A stretch of 27,500 nucleotides of DNA. Origin: Pilaira anomala. Its lineage: Eukaryota > Mucoromycota > Mucoromycetes > Mucorales > Mucoraceae. Below, one piece after another: positions 10,646 to 20,410 of the stretch. A program made the position numbers and the translations under genes. Positions within the stretch are counted from its first letter, which is position 1. Each line of letters starts with the position of its first letter. A model generated the notes under the pieces. The model did not search any database. It was not told the origin of the DNA and saw only the letters and a program-made list of their open reading frames with translations. The stretch is from positions 1 to 27,500 of the forward strand of contig JAIXMQ010000148.1 in NCBI GenBank assembly GCA_025716855.1, given 5' to 3'.

Positions 10646-12570
10646 TTAAATGTAATTTAACTGACCAGCAGTTTCTTTTACATTGTTATTAAAAATCATA
10701 TAGGGTGAGACAACTTTATGCTCAAACGAATTAACGGAAGTCTGTACCAGCCCGACTTGCCGTTGAATGTCGTTAAGACTAGTTACTGCATATTTAGTTG
10801 GCCGTCCAGGTGTATTCAAAGTAACTACTGGAATCGTATTATCGTCCCCGGCAGCACTATTTCCTTTCAAGACCTCTACGAAAACCAAAAACTGATTGCT
10901 GCCTTTACGGTAATAATTTTTATGCTGAAAATAAAATAAGACACAACCAACGTACCAGCGATAGGATCTATATTCAAGAGAAGGTGAGCATAAATATTTT
11001 ATAATAGATAATCAACAAATTAACTTACGACTTATATGCAGCATGAAATAATATATAATGATTACCGTGACGACTTTCGGATTTGATTCTTCTGTACATG
11101 AAAGAACTGTATACGTGATTATTAAGAAGAGCACGGGAGGCGATGGCTATTTCCATATTATTAATGGTAATTTCTTTTTATGAGGGTGATGTAAAACGAC
11201 TGTAATATTGTTTGAGCTGTTGAATAATAGTAATTGGTGAAGCGGATTCAATTAAATTGGTTGATGATAATGTATGAATAGCAAAAGAACTCCATAATTG
11301 ATGATTTTGATTAAAAGGAGAGGAAAGAGGAAGTTCAATGAAATCGTCCAGCGATGTTTTTTTTTGGTTTTACAGTGTCAAGCAGATCGTTTATATTTAC
11401 AGCCAAGTTGAAGTAGGAACGCATAGGGACATGTGGTGATCTAGCATAGTAAATAAAGCAGTAAGGTTACATCCAGATACTGGGATTAAATATCTAATAA
11501 AATAGGAAGTTTATTATTGAATCATAAAAAAATATAAAAGATAAAGATGTTGATTCACACACTAAATTAGTATGAAATATAGAAACAGATAACATACTAG
11601 TATAAACTCTATTATGATATCATATATATAACTCAGTAGTCTGTAAAATAAAGAAATATAAATACCCTCTCAGATTAGAATAGATACAATCCCTCTCACA
11701 CTTTTTACATTTAATAAACACTTGTAAACAGTCTCAAACTACTTATTTAGTTTTTATATCTTTTATTTCTATTATCTATTCTATATCACAACAAGACACG
11801 TTCGACCAAGTTACCGGCAATCTTTCCTGCAGCAACTCTACTCTTAATTAACTTGAAGTATCTTCCAATTGTTCTTTCCATCGAACGTGCACTATATGAG
11901 CGCATACTGCCAGCTTTTTCAATGATGTATCCAATATGTGTCAAATAATGAATATTAGGTTTGAAAACGCTGACAGATATATTATTCTTTCTTATTTCTT
12001 CGTCAAGGAAATAATGCCAATTAGCAAAACAACTATAATAAGTGGTAAGTATATTTGATTAATGATTATAAAATGATCTTACTTTTCCATCTCTCTAATC
12101 AAATTCTCATTTGTTTCCCATTGCAACGCAATAGCACAACCTCGTACCTAGTATAATAAAGCTTTGCGTGTCGCAGGTTTACTAAACAATGACACTATGA
12201 GAGTTGGCACCACGTACAACAGGAAATCCAAAAAATCGGTAGCTCATGCTCCGTCAACTTTCGCGATCAAGTTGTCCCAACTTCCTTGAAACGATACAGG
12301 TATTTTATTTCTGGATAAATCAATACATTCACCGACGTTTTCTAACTGCTTGACGTTGAGTCTGAACGTGTATTCTGCAGAGTTTAATGATCCATCCGCA
12401 TTTTTGCTGTAAAAGTTCGTGAGCTTTGTATTCTGATTTACTTTTACAATCATTTTGTGAACAAATCTGGACACGACCTGCCCAATACCATGAAGTTCAT
12501 CTAAAACATGGTAAGAAGATAAAAAGGTAGGCAGTTTTGTAAAGATATCAGGCTTCATTAATTGATTAAT
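10646..12570 (-). pseudogene. Tnp2/CACTA-like transposase gene, 3' half (exon 6 onward)
   Basis: This is the downstream half of the gene that starts at 21911. Exon 6 (12570-12083) opens with INQLMKPDIFTKLPT and carries LDELHGIG, which I read as the third catalytic Asp (D-x-x-H motif) of Tnp2-type transposases. A 50-nt GT-AG intron (12082-12033) leads to exon 7 (12032-11786), with SMRSYSARSMERTIGRYFK. The Y/F-S-x-R-x-M/F-E-R-x-I-G motif is typical of the domain after the catalytic core (DUF4218-like). Further coding sequence runs from about 11460 to 11029, a 61-nt intron follows (11028-10968), and the last exon ends at 10646. In-frame stops: TGA 12244-12246, TAG 12148-12150 and TAA 11178-11180. 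A shift occurs at the A9 run near 11356-11364. The join between exon 7 and about 11460 is unresolved. Confidence 0.7.
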
Positions 12571-12591
12571 CTATTGTAAATCATTAGCTGT

Positions 12592-12595
12592 AGCC
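12592..12595. repeat. Ty3/Gypsy target-site duplication, left copy
   Basis: AGCC immediately precedes the TG of the 5' LTR and recurs at 20364-20367 immediately after the CA of the 3' LTR. Both copies lie in the same intron of the Tnp2-like gene. Confidence 0.85.
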
Positions 12596-12931
12596 TGAAA
12601 GCTGGTGATTTTATATTATTTTTTTGTTTTTTTGTTTTGCAGTTTCCTATTTTGTAAGAGTCCTAAAATTGGAAATGTTATTATTTATCTAAAACAGTTA
12701 ACTCTTATCCTGTATAAAAGACTAATATTTCTGGTACTGATTCTTTTTTTCCTTGGTTTTTATTTACTCTAAAATAATACAGGAGAATTAGAAAAAGTAC
12801 GTATAATTAATATTATAAATTCTATTCATTATAATTAACCCAAATAAAAGCTGTTATCAATTTCTTTAAAAACCCAAAAACCAAAGTTATAAATTGAATT
12901 TAGTTACTATATAAGAACTGCAAATATCTCA
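12596..12931 (+). repeat. 5' LTR of the Ty3/Gypsy element
   Basis: The 336-bp LTR begins TGAAAGCTGG and ends AATATCTCA. Its start and end were fixed by comparison with the 3' LTR, where similarity stops at the same bases. It carries a TATA box TATAAAAG at 12713-12720. Relative to the 3' LTR it differs by a short length change in the T-rich run near 12610-12640 and, in the last ~275 bp, by one visible substitution (GTAAGAG here, GTAAAAG there). Confidence 0.93.
12713..12720 (+). promoter_or_regulatory. LTR TATA box
   Basis: TATAAAAG inside the 5' LTR, repeated at 20145-20152 in the 3' LTR. It is the best candidate core promoter for the element's RNA. The self-priming hypothesis predicts a transcription start at 12786, about 70 bp downstream. 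Confidence 0.55.
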
Positions 12932-12934
12932 TTG

Positions 12935-12945
12935 TTTTTCTAATT
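12935..12945 (+). promoter_or_regulatory. candidate self-priming site just after the 5' LTR
   Basis: The bases following the LTR do not begin with TGG as tRNA-primed elements do. Instead TTTTTCTAATT (12935-12945) is an exact 11-nt reverse complement of AATTAGAAAAA inside the LTR (12786-12796). In the fission-yeast element Tf1 the primer-binding site pairs with the first 11 nt of the element's own RNA, which is cleaved to prime synthesis. The match here is AT-rich, so the functional reading is tentative. Confidence 0.45.
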
Positions 12946-12986
12946 ATTGTAACAAAAGAGCGAAAAAACATCATCCTCTATTGAAA

Positions 12987-15900
12987 ATGCCTAATAATAC
13001 GGAATCTCCCCCTCTACAATCTGTAGCAAGTAGATTCGTTAGAATCCCGGATTATGAAAAGAAATCTGATCCTAGTCGTTGGTTGCAACTATATGAAGTT
13101 AATTGTGATGTTATTGGTATCCCGGACGATCAAAAATTACAACTGGTTGCTGGTTATATAAAGGTCCCTAGTGTGCTTAATTGGTTCTTTACTCAAGACT
13201 TTAAGGAATGGTCCTAGTTTACAAGCAAGTTTGTAGTTAGGTTCCAAGGTGCCCCAGTAGATATTAATAAAATCGTAGCCGCGCTCTTTAGTATTAAAAG
13301 AAAAGAAGGTGAAAGTATACTTAGTTATGTTGACCGCTTTGATGCCCTGGTTGCAAAATACAACCGTCAGCGTAAAAATAAGTCTGACTGGAATGCAATC
13401 AAACCTGAAGTACTGAAAGATACTTTTATTCGTGGTATTACCCCGGTCACTTTGAAAATGTTAGTCAAACAACATCTACCAAAAACTCTTGCTGATGCCT
13501 AGGTTATTGCTGTGCGTGAAGGTGAAGAAGAAGATTTAGAAGAAGACGTTGATGCTTCGGATACTGAAGAAGTAGAAGAAGAGCAAATTAAGTTGCAGAA
13601 CAAGATTAACAAAATGAATAAATCTGTTGACAAGATTATCAAGAAAGAAGTAAAATCTAGTGTCGAGAAGAAGGTTGAAGACTTGACTAAGAATCTGGAA
13701 AAGCTAACTCTCTGGATGGAAAATAGTCAGAATAATCAATCTGCTCCCTCAAGAAAGGTGATTACTTGTTTCAATTGCGAAGTCCAAGGTCATACTGCTA
13801 ATGATTGTCGTGAAAATTGTAAGATCTGTCAAGGAAGGAAGGGTTCACATAGTTTCTGGAATTGTCCAGAGTACAGATCTAAATCTAGACAGGAATCTTA
13901 TTTAATTATGCAAAATGATAATAATAGTAATAAATCTGCTACTTTTGAATCTTACGCTGTTGAAAAACGTCCATTAAGTGAAAGTGAAAGAAATTTAAGA
14001 GTTACTAGGAGTGGAAAAAAATTAAAGACTCATGATACTGTACCTGAATCTGTTAAGAAGGTTAGACAAGAAAGGTCTCAAATTAAAAGTATGAAAACCA
14101 ATCCAGTTCAAAGAAAGGAAAAAGTAGTCATTCAAAGGTCTAATACTAAAGTGAAAGAAAGAGAATTAAAAGCAGATGATATTTTAAATGCCAAAGTGTT
14201 CAATGTTTCTCTTAAACAATTATTGCCCTTGAAAGGTTCAAGATCTGAAATTATACAGAAAACTAAATCGACAAGAAGGAAGAAAGAAGTCGCTGAAGGT
14301 TCTCAAGAAGTTTTCTATAATTCTAGGGATAACAGAATAAGAAATGCTGCTGAAGTCGATGTGGCTCGTTTAGGTGCTCCTCGAGTACAAGCTATTATTG
14401 AAGGCTGTATGAAAGGCGATGCTCTTTTAGATCCTGGTTCGCATGGTTCTGTTATTAGTCTACATTTAGTTGAAGAATTAAACTTACCTATCGTTACGAG
14501 TAAAGACGCTACAAGCAATAAGATGGCAGACGGTTCTGTTGTGAAATCTTTGGGTGAAGTAGAAAACCTGCTTGTATCGGTACAAGGCGTTTTATTTAGG
14601 GTGAATCCTGTGGTATTTAAGGATCCTCCTTATGATATTTTGTTAGGTTGTGACAGTATCCAAGTATTGGAATTGGCAGTTGACTATGCTAAGGCCCATT
14701 TCAGTATTAATACGGATAAAGGTATTGAACCTCTGGAAGTTTCCTTCAAGACCCCTATTCAAAGAATGCAAAGAATAGAAGGCGCGTCGGTCATTAGTGC
14801 ATCTGATTCAGATCAAAGTGAGAGTTCTGGTTTAGAAGATGAAATTAGTAGTTCTAGTAGTGAAGAAGGTTCATCAACTGAAGAGGAATATTATTTGATA
14901 TTACCTGCGTTCGAAGAAGATAAAAATGGTCCAGTTAATGAATTGCTATTGAATGAAGTCGAAGAACGTTCTAAGGACATTTCTAATCTTCCAACTTCGG
15001 ACGAAGACAAGATTCAAATTATTAAGGATCAAATGTTAAGTTTAGATCTTGAAGAAGATAAGAAGGAGAAGTTACAAGCCTTGTTACTTGAAAATTTGGA
15101 AGTATTCGGCGTGGATTATAATGATTTAAAGCAAACGAATCTAGTCAAATTTCACGTAGATACGGGAGACCATCAACCAATTATGAAGAGACCAAATAGA
15201 CACATGTCACATTCGGAATTGGAGTCGTTCAAACAAGAATTAGCAAAAATGCTTGCTAATGGACAATTGGTACCTACCATGCATGCTCCTAGTAAAGATG
15301 CGGATTCTTCTCTCGGATGGGCTTTTCCGGCTATGTATGTAGGCAAAAGGAACACAACTGAAGGTAGATTAGTAATTCAATTCCAAGATCTGAATGCCAT
15401 TACCAAGAAAGATCCTTGGCCTTTGCCTTCGTTGACTCATTTGATGGAAGACTATTTAGGTGCTGAAGTTTTTACTACTCTGGATTTATTGAAAGGATTT
15501 AATCAAATTCTAGTAGAAGATAAGACTATACCTAAGTTAACTATGGCTACTCCTTGGGGTTGCTATTCGTATCGGGTGCTCCCTTTTGGCGTAGTTAATG
15601 GGCCAGCGTGTTTTAGTAGAGCAATCTATTTAGCGATGGAAAGTTATCTTGGTTCTTTCGTTTCGACATATATTGATGATATCACGGTTTATTCAAAAAC
15701 TTTTGAAGAACATTTGAAACATTTGAGAAAAGTGTTGAATCGTTTGAAAGAAGTAAATATGGTGTTAAAACCGTCTAAAACGGCATGGTGTCAAAAGGAA
15801 GTATCCGTGTTGGGTTTTGTAGTCAATAATGAAGGAATTAGGCCTCATCCCACCTTGGTTAAGAAGATCATGGAGTTTCGTCGGCCAAAAAATAAAACTG

Positions 15901-17789
15901 AAATTCGAGCTTTTTGTTCTCTTGCTGGATTCTATACAAGACATGTCAATTGTTTCCGCGATATAGTTGCTCCTTTAAATGAAGTATTCAAGAAAACGGT
16001 TAATATGGAATGGAATGAAGCTCAAGAAAATTCTTTTCAAAGAATCAAGGAAGCTATTGCTGATGCGGTTCAACTAAAGTTTCCAGATCCCAAGGCTCCA
16101 TATAAGTTATATACTGATGTGTCTGACGTGGGTATTGGCTCTGTACTGGTACAGTTTGATGAAGAACTGGGTGAAGATCGTCCTGTTTGCTTCCTATCTA
16201 GAAAGTTAACATATGCAGAAATGAAATATCCTACTGTAGAAAAAGAACTTTTGAGTGTAGTTTTTGCACTCTCTAGACTTAGAAGATATCTGGTAGACAA
16301 AGGATTTGAATTGTTCACTGATAATACTGCTGTACGTTATTTATTTATCAAATCTGATCCTGGAAGTCGTTTGCAGAGATGAATAGTTGCGGTACAAGAG
16401 TTTCGTTTTAAGGTGTTTCATCTTCCTGGTAAGCAGAATGTAGTGGCTGACGTTATGTCGAGATATCCTCCTCAAACTCTGGACATTAAAGACACTGTAT
16501 CTCCTGATGAATACTTATTTGAATCTTGGCTGCTCGATCCTGAATTAGAAGAAATAAATTTTGAAGCTTACTTACAAGAAATTTTTGAGTTATTGAAGAA
16601 TTCGGTCGTTAATGGGGATTTAACCGATGCTAAAATTAAAAATATAGGATCAAGATTCAGATTAAATGAGCAAGGGGACTTGTGTAGAAAAATTGGTGAT
16701 AGATATGTAGCTATTCCTAGAATTGGTGAAAGAAAAGGTGTTCTAAAAGAAGTACATGATGGACATGGGCACTTTGGTCAAGAAGCTACTTGGAAGAGGT
16801 TATACATGAATTATTGGTGGCCTAAGGCTTATGATGAAGTGAAAGAATATGTGAAATCTTGTGAAGCTTGTCAAATGTTCTCTAACCTACCCGATAAGGA
16901 GCCAGTTTTGGGTCACATACCAGTGAAAGGTTTATTTGAAAGATTTGGAGTTGATTATGTTGGGCCTTTCCCAGAAAGTCGTGATGGAAACAAGTATATT
17001 ATTATTGCTGTTGAATATTACACTGGTTGGCCAATTGCGAAAGCGGTTAAGAAAGCTAATTCTGATTCCACCATCAAGTTTTTGTATGAAGAATTGTTTT
17101 GTGTGCTCGGCCCTGTTACCAAGGTATTGTCTGATAATGGTTCCCATTTCTCTAGTGTGGAAGTAGAAAAGTTCGCAGAATAAGTTAATTGCAAGCATCA
17201 ATTCTCTTCTCCTTACAAACCAAGCACGAATGGAAAAGTAGAACAAGTCAATGGTACTATTGTGAGAGGAATAAAGAAAATGGTCGTGAATAATAACAAG
17301 CAATGGGATACATTATTGCCCTCTATGCTTTATGCGTATCGAACTAAGGTCCATCGAAATTTGGGTATTTCTCCGTATGAATCACTGTTTGGTATAACTC
17401 CCGGAAATGTTGATGAAGATCCTCTTTATCGATTGGGTATGAAACTTGGTCTAGAAAGGTTATACTTCCTCATGGATAAAAGGGTGAGTAAAGAAGACGA
17501 GGTTTATCTTAAGAAGGCGGATGAATTAGTACTCTCAGAAAGAATAAATATTGGTGATCAAGTTATTATGAAGAAACATTTCAAGAAAAATAAGCTGGAT
17601 TCAACGTTCAAAGATAAAATTTATGTCGTTATTGGTAGATTCCATCGAAATACTTATATATTGATAGATGACAAAGGTGTTAAATTGAAACGGGCGATTA
17701 ATGGTGCGCACTTGAAAAATTTTGTTAAACGAGAAGGTGTTGTCCCAAAATTATTCAAGGCTATGGGGGGGAGCAATGAAAGCTGGTGA
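12987..17789 (+). pseudogene. Ty3/Gypsy Gag-Pol polyprotein, one frame with four nonsense codons
   Basis: A single frame of 1600 codons from ATG 12987 (MPNNTES) to TGA 17787-17789, just inside the 3' LTR, with no frameshift. Order: Gag core (about residues 80-170), coiled-coil-prone acidic/Lys region, one CX2CX4HX4C knuckle (CFNCEVQGHTANDC, from residue 261) followed by a variant CX2CX6HX4C knuckle, then protease LLDPGSHGSV near residue 482 (DPG instead of DTG/DSG). RT has YIDD at residue 895. RNase H shows TDVSD, EKELLS and FTDNTAV. Integrase has the HHCC finger (about 1257-1298) and the catalytic D, D, E (VDYVGP, SDNGSH, NGKVEQVNG). Nonsense codons: TAG 13215, TAG 13500, TGA 16380 (at LQR[W], where Trp is conserved) and TAA 17181. 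Homology is continuous across each. Gag and Pol share one frame, so no programmed shift is needed. Confidence 0.92.
17763..17776 (+). other. polypurine tract
   Basis: ATGGGGGGGAGCAA runs directly up to the TG of the 3' LTR. A purine run in this position primes plus-strand synthesis in LTR retroelements. It overlaps the last codons of pol. Confidence 0.8.
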
Positions 17790-17829
17790 TATTATATTTT
17801 TTTTTTGTTTTGCAGTTTCCTATTTTGTA
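17777..17829 (+). repeat. 3' LTR, first segment (before the pogo insertion)
   Basis: The first 53 bp of the 3' LTR, TGAAAGCTGG to TTTTGTA, with the T-run shorter than in the 5' LTR. It ends in the TA at 17828-17829 that was duplicated by pogo. The LTR resumes at 20087. Confidence 0.93.
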
Positions 17830-17852
17830 CAGTGGGCGCTCGATTTAGTGCC
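17830..17852 (+). repeat. pogo left terminal inverted repeat
   Basis: Twenty-three bases from CAGTGGGCGC to TTTAGTGCC, matching the right end with a single G/A difference at position 5. Further core copies GGCACTATATCG and GGCACTAAATAG follow at about 17875-17905. Confidence 0.92.
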
Positions 17853-18006
17853 CAAAAAAAAACGAGGATTTTGTGGCACTATATCGAATTTGGCACTAAA
17901 TAGAATTTTTCGGCCTTTGAATATATTTTATTAGCAGTCACATGTGCTTGTAGTCGCTGTTGCTGCCAGGAAAAAAAAACCCCCTTCTTTCACTTTCATA
18001 ATTAAA

Positions 18007-19801
18007 ATGTCTCAAATTAATAAAACTACTAGCAGATTTCGCCTTACCATCGCTCAAAAAGTCGCCATACTTGACAGATATAATTTAGGTGATATCCCTA
18101 ATCACGAAGAGCTTGGTATTTGGGCTAAAACTGAATTCAACCTTAAGGATCCTATCAAACGTAGAACAATTTCCAAGGTTTTGAGTGAATCTAAAGAAAT
18201 TTACAAGAGGGCTCTCGAAAGTACTGATAAGGAACTTGAAAGCAAAAGTACCAAAGGTCCTAAGTTACCCGAGCTTGATGATGATATTAGTATTTTCATC
18301 AATGATATGGCCCAAAGGCGTGTACCTATCAATCGCGAGAGTGTGGTCAAGTTCGCAAAGATTCAGGCCACAAGAAAATACAGAATGCAAGAGCTGCCTG
18401 AAAAGGATAGAATTACTTTTTCGGATGGATGGGTATCGAAAGTGTTCCGTCGTATTGGCGTGAAGTCAAGACGTTTGCATGGTGACAACGCTTCTGTGGA
18501 TCTTACGAGCCAGAACATTGTCGAGCAGTTAAAGAAGATAGAAAAATTACTTGAGCCATATGATCCAAAAGATATTTTGAACTTCGATGAAATGGGTCTT
18601 TACTATGAACAGAGTCCTACTCGTACAATTTGTAGTAAGCCAATGGGTGGTAGCAGAAAATCTAAGAACCGGTTCACTGTCGGATTACTTTGTAACGCGG
18701 ATGGAACTTATAAAGGACATCCTATTGTTATTGGTAAAATGAAGAAACCTGCCGGTTCAGATAGAAAGCCTAGACTTTATGCAAAGCTAGCCATTGGTCA
18801 AACCCATTATATCGAGTATCATTATAACAAAAGTGCTTGGATGACTAGTGAAATTTTTTTGAAGTATATCCAAAAATTGAATCGATCATTTGCCTATGAA
18901 AATAGAAAAATTGCTCTTCTTCTTGACAATGCTTCCGTTCATAAGTTGACACAGGAGTTTAGTCACGTCAAATTGATTTTTCTTCCTGCTAATACGACTA
19001 GCAAGCTACAACCACTGGATGCAGGTAATAATATTGATTATATTTTTTTAAAGACAAATTGTATTGTAAATACATTTTAATTTTTTTTTAGGCATTATTG
19101 CCAATTTCAAAGCACATTTCCGATCCCATCAATATGGTCGTGGTATCCAAAGACACGAAGCTGGCTACGAAGATAGAAGAGCTTATGTCCTTGACCAGGT
19201 TGACGCAATGTGGTTTTTGGTCGATGCCTGGCTTAAGGTGAAAGTATCAACAATTGAGAATTGTTGGAATCACACTAATATATTACAGTCTAAACATTGT
19301 AGGGAATTAGACGAGGAAACTAATCAGACTGATAAGGATTTTGTACTTCCTCCTGAAGAAGGTTTACCTTTAGATGATGAAGTTGTCCAAGCATTAAATC
19401 AATTATTACCAGATCTTCCTGGCCATGGTAATATTGCTAGTATTGAAGAATTGGACTTGGAAGCAAATGAATCAGATTTGATTGTTACTCAACCTTCCTA
19501 CAATGAAGAGGCTGTATATATTGGTGATGATGAATATTTTATACCCACCAACAACAACCAACAAGATGAGGAAGAGGAAGAAGAGGAAGAAGAGGAAGAA
19601 GAAGAAGAAGAAGACCCGAAGGTTGTTAGGGCGAAATTGAAGACGGCTTACGAGCTTATTCTTTTGAATAGTATACCCGAGAACGATAACGACGAATCTT
19701 TTTTCAAGACCGTTACTCAAAAATTGAAGGCAATTAAGGCAGAAGAAATTGTCGAAAAAAAACAAACAGACATTCTCCAATACTTTACAAAAGCCAATTA
19801 G
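18007..19801 (+). CDS. pogo transposase (DDE_1), one intron
   Basis: The enzyme cuts out and reinserts the element. It is spliced from 18007-19024 and 19092-19801 (575 residues). The intron 19025-19091 (67 nt, GT...TTTAG) must be removed to keep the frame through QPLDAG|IIANFKAHF. The start chosen is MSQINKTT; an in-frame upstream ATG at 17944 would add an atypical leader. The N-terminus has a psq/CENP-B-type helix-turn-helix (RFRLTIAQKVAILDRY), then a Tc5-type HTH with DGWVSKVFRRIGVKSRR. The DDE_1 core has Asp194 (NFDEMG), Asp307 (LLDNASVH) and Asp338 (LQPLDAG), with 30 residues between the last two as in pogo. A long Glu run is encoded near 19564-19616. The last residues QTDILQYF (564-571) fit the PIP-box consensus QxxhxxYF for PCNA binding. 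No lesions were seen. Confidence 0.93.
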
Positions 19802-20030
19802 AATAAAAAAAATTTAAAAAGTTTGTCTGTTTATTCCAGAAAGTTTCTTTTGTGACCAATTTTTTTTTTTCATGAATAATGCCATTATATTTTTTCCCCC
19901 AGGAAAAATTTCACCGTGACTTTATTTTTCCGCTCTATATAATGCCATTTCAACGAGAAAATCTGGGCACTAAATAGAATAATGCCAATAGTGCCATTTA
20001 GCTGGTGTTTTTTTTATTTTCGAAAAATTG

Positions 20031-20086
20031 TGGCACTAAATCGTGAAGGGCACTAAATCGAGCGGCACTAAATCGAGCGCCTACTG
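20031..20086 (-). repeat. pogo right terminal inverted repeat with tandem core repeats
   Basis: The inverted repeat proper is 20064-20086 (ending CGAGCGCCTACTG on plus). Directly inside it the core GGCACTAAATCG is repeated at about 20033-20044, 20049-20060 and 20064-20075, so the right end holds three spaced copies. More distant relatives are near 19967-19977. Repeated cores near the ends are plausible additional transposase-binding sites. Confidence 0.85.
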
Positions 20087-20363
20087 TAAAAGTCCTAAAA
20101 TTGGAAATGTTATTATTTATCTAAAACAGTTAACTCTTATCCTGTATAAAAGACTAATATTTCTGGTACTGATTCTTTTTTTCCTTGGTTTTTATTTACT
20201 CTAAAATAATACAGGAGAATTAGAAAAAGTACGTATAATTAATATTATAAATTCTATTCATTATAATTAACCCAAATAAAAGCTGTTATCAATTTCTTTA
20301 AAAACCCAAAAACCAAAGTTATAAATTGAATTTAGTTACTATATAAGAACTGCAAATATCTCA
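20087..20363 (+). repeat. 3' LTR, second segment (after the pogo insertion)
   Basis: The LTR resumes at the duplicated TA and runs to ...AATATCTCA. By eye it matches 12657-12931 of the 5' LTR base for base except GTAAAAG against GTAAGAG. The TATA box is at 20145-20152. Confidence 0.93.
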
Positions 20364-20367
20364 AGCC
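20364..20367. repeat. Ty3/Gypsy target-site duplication, right copy
   Basis: AGCC directly after the CA end of the 3' LTR, matching 12592-12595. Removing the element and one copy restores a 68-nt intron (20410-20364 plus 12591-12571) running from GTAAGTG to ACAATAG. Confidence 0.85.
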
Positions 20368-20410
20368 CTAGTTTCAAAAGCTTTTTTTTTTAAAAAAAAA
20401 ATACACTTAC

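Larger units (their letters stand above)
17830..20086 (+). mobile_element. pogo-type (Tc1/mariner) DNA transposon, apparently intact
   Basis: A 2257-bp element inserted in the 3' LTR. The ends are 23-bp inverted repeats starting CAGTGGGCGCTCGATTTAGT (left) and CAGTAGGCGCTCGATTTAGT (right, read inward), with one mismatch. They are flanked by TA at 17828-17829 and 20087-20088, where the uninterrupted 5' LTR has a single TA. It encodes one spliced DDE_1-type transposase with no stop or frameshift. Copies of the core TTTAGTGCC (or its complement) recur near both ends. CAGT termini, TA duplication and the DDE_1 transposase place it in the pogo/Tigger group. Confidence 0.95.
12596..20363 (+). mobile_element. 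Ty3/Gypsy LTR retrotransposon, itself interrupted by a pogo element
   Basis: The element comprises a 5' LTR, an unusual primer site, one continuous gag-pol frame, a polypurine tract and a 3' LTR split by the pogo insertion (17830-20086). Without pogo it is about 5.5 kb. It is flanked by AGCC on both sides and lies in a 68-nt intron of the minus-strand Tnp2-like gene. The LTRs are nearly identical, so insertion is recent, yet the coding frame contains four nonsense codons. Domain order gag-PR-RT-RNaseH-INT identifies the Ty3/Gypsy (Metaviridae) type. Confidence 0.95.

Noticed and set aside
16932..17303. 123-aa minus-strand frame
   Set aside because: Antisense to the Ty3 integrase, with no motif of its own.
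19472..19780. 102-aa minus-strand frame rich in Phe
   Set aside because: Antisense shadow of the Glu-rich end of the pogo transposase.
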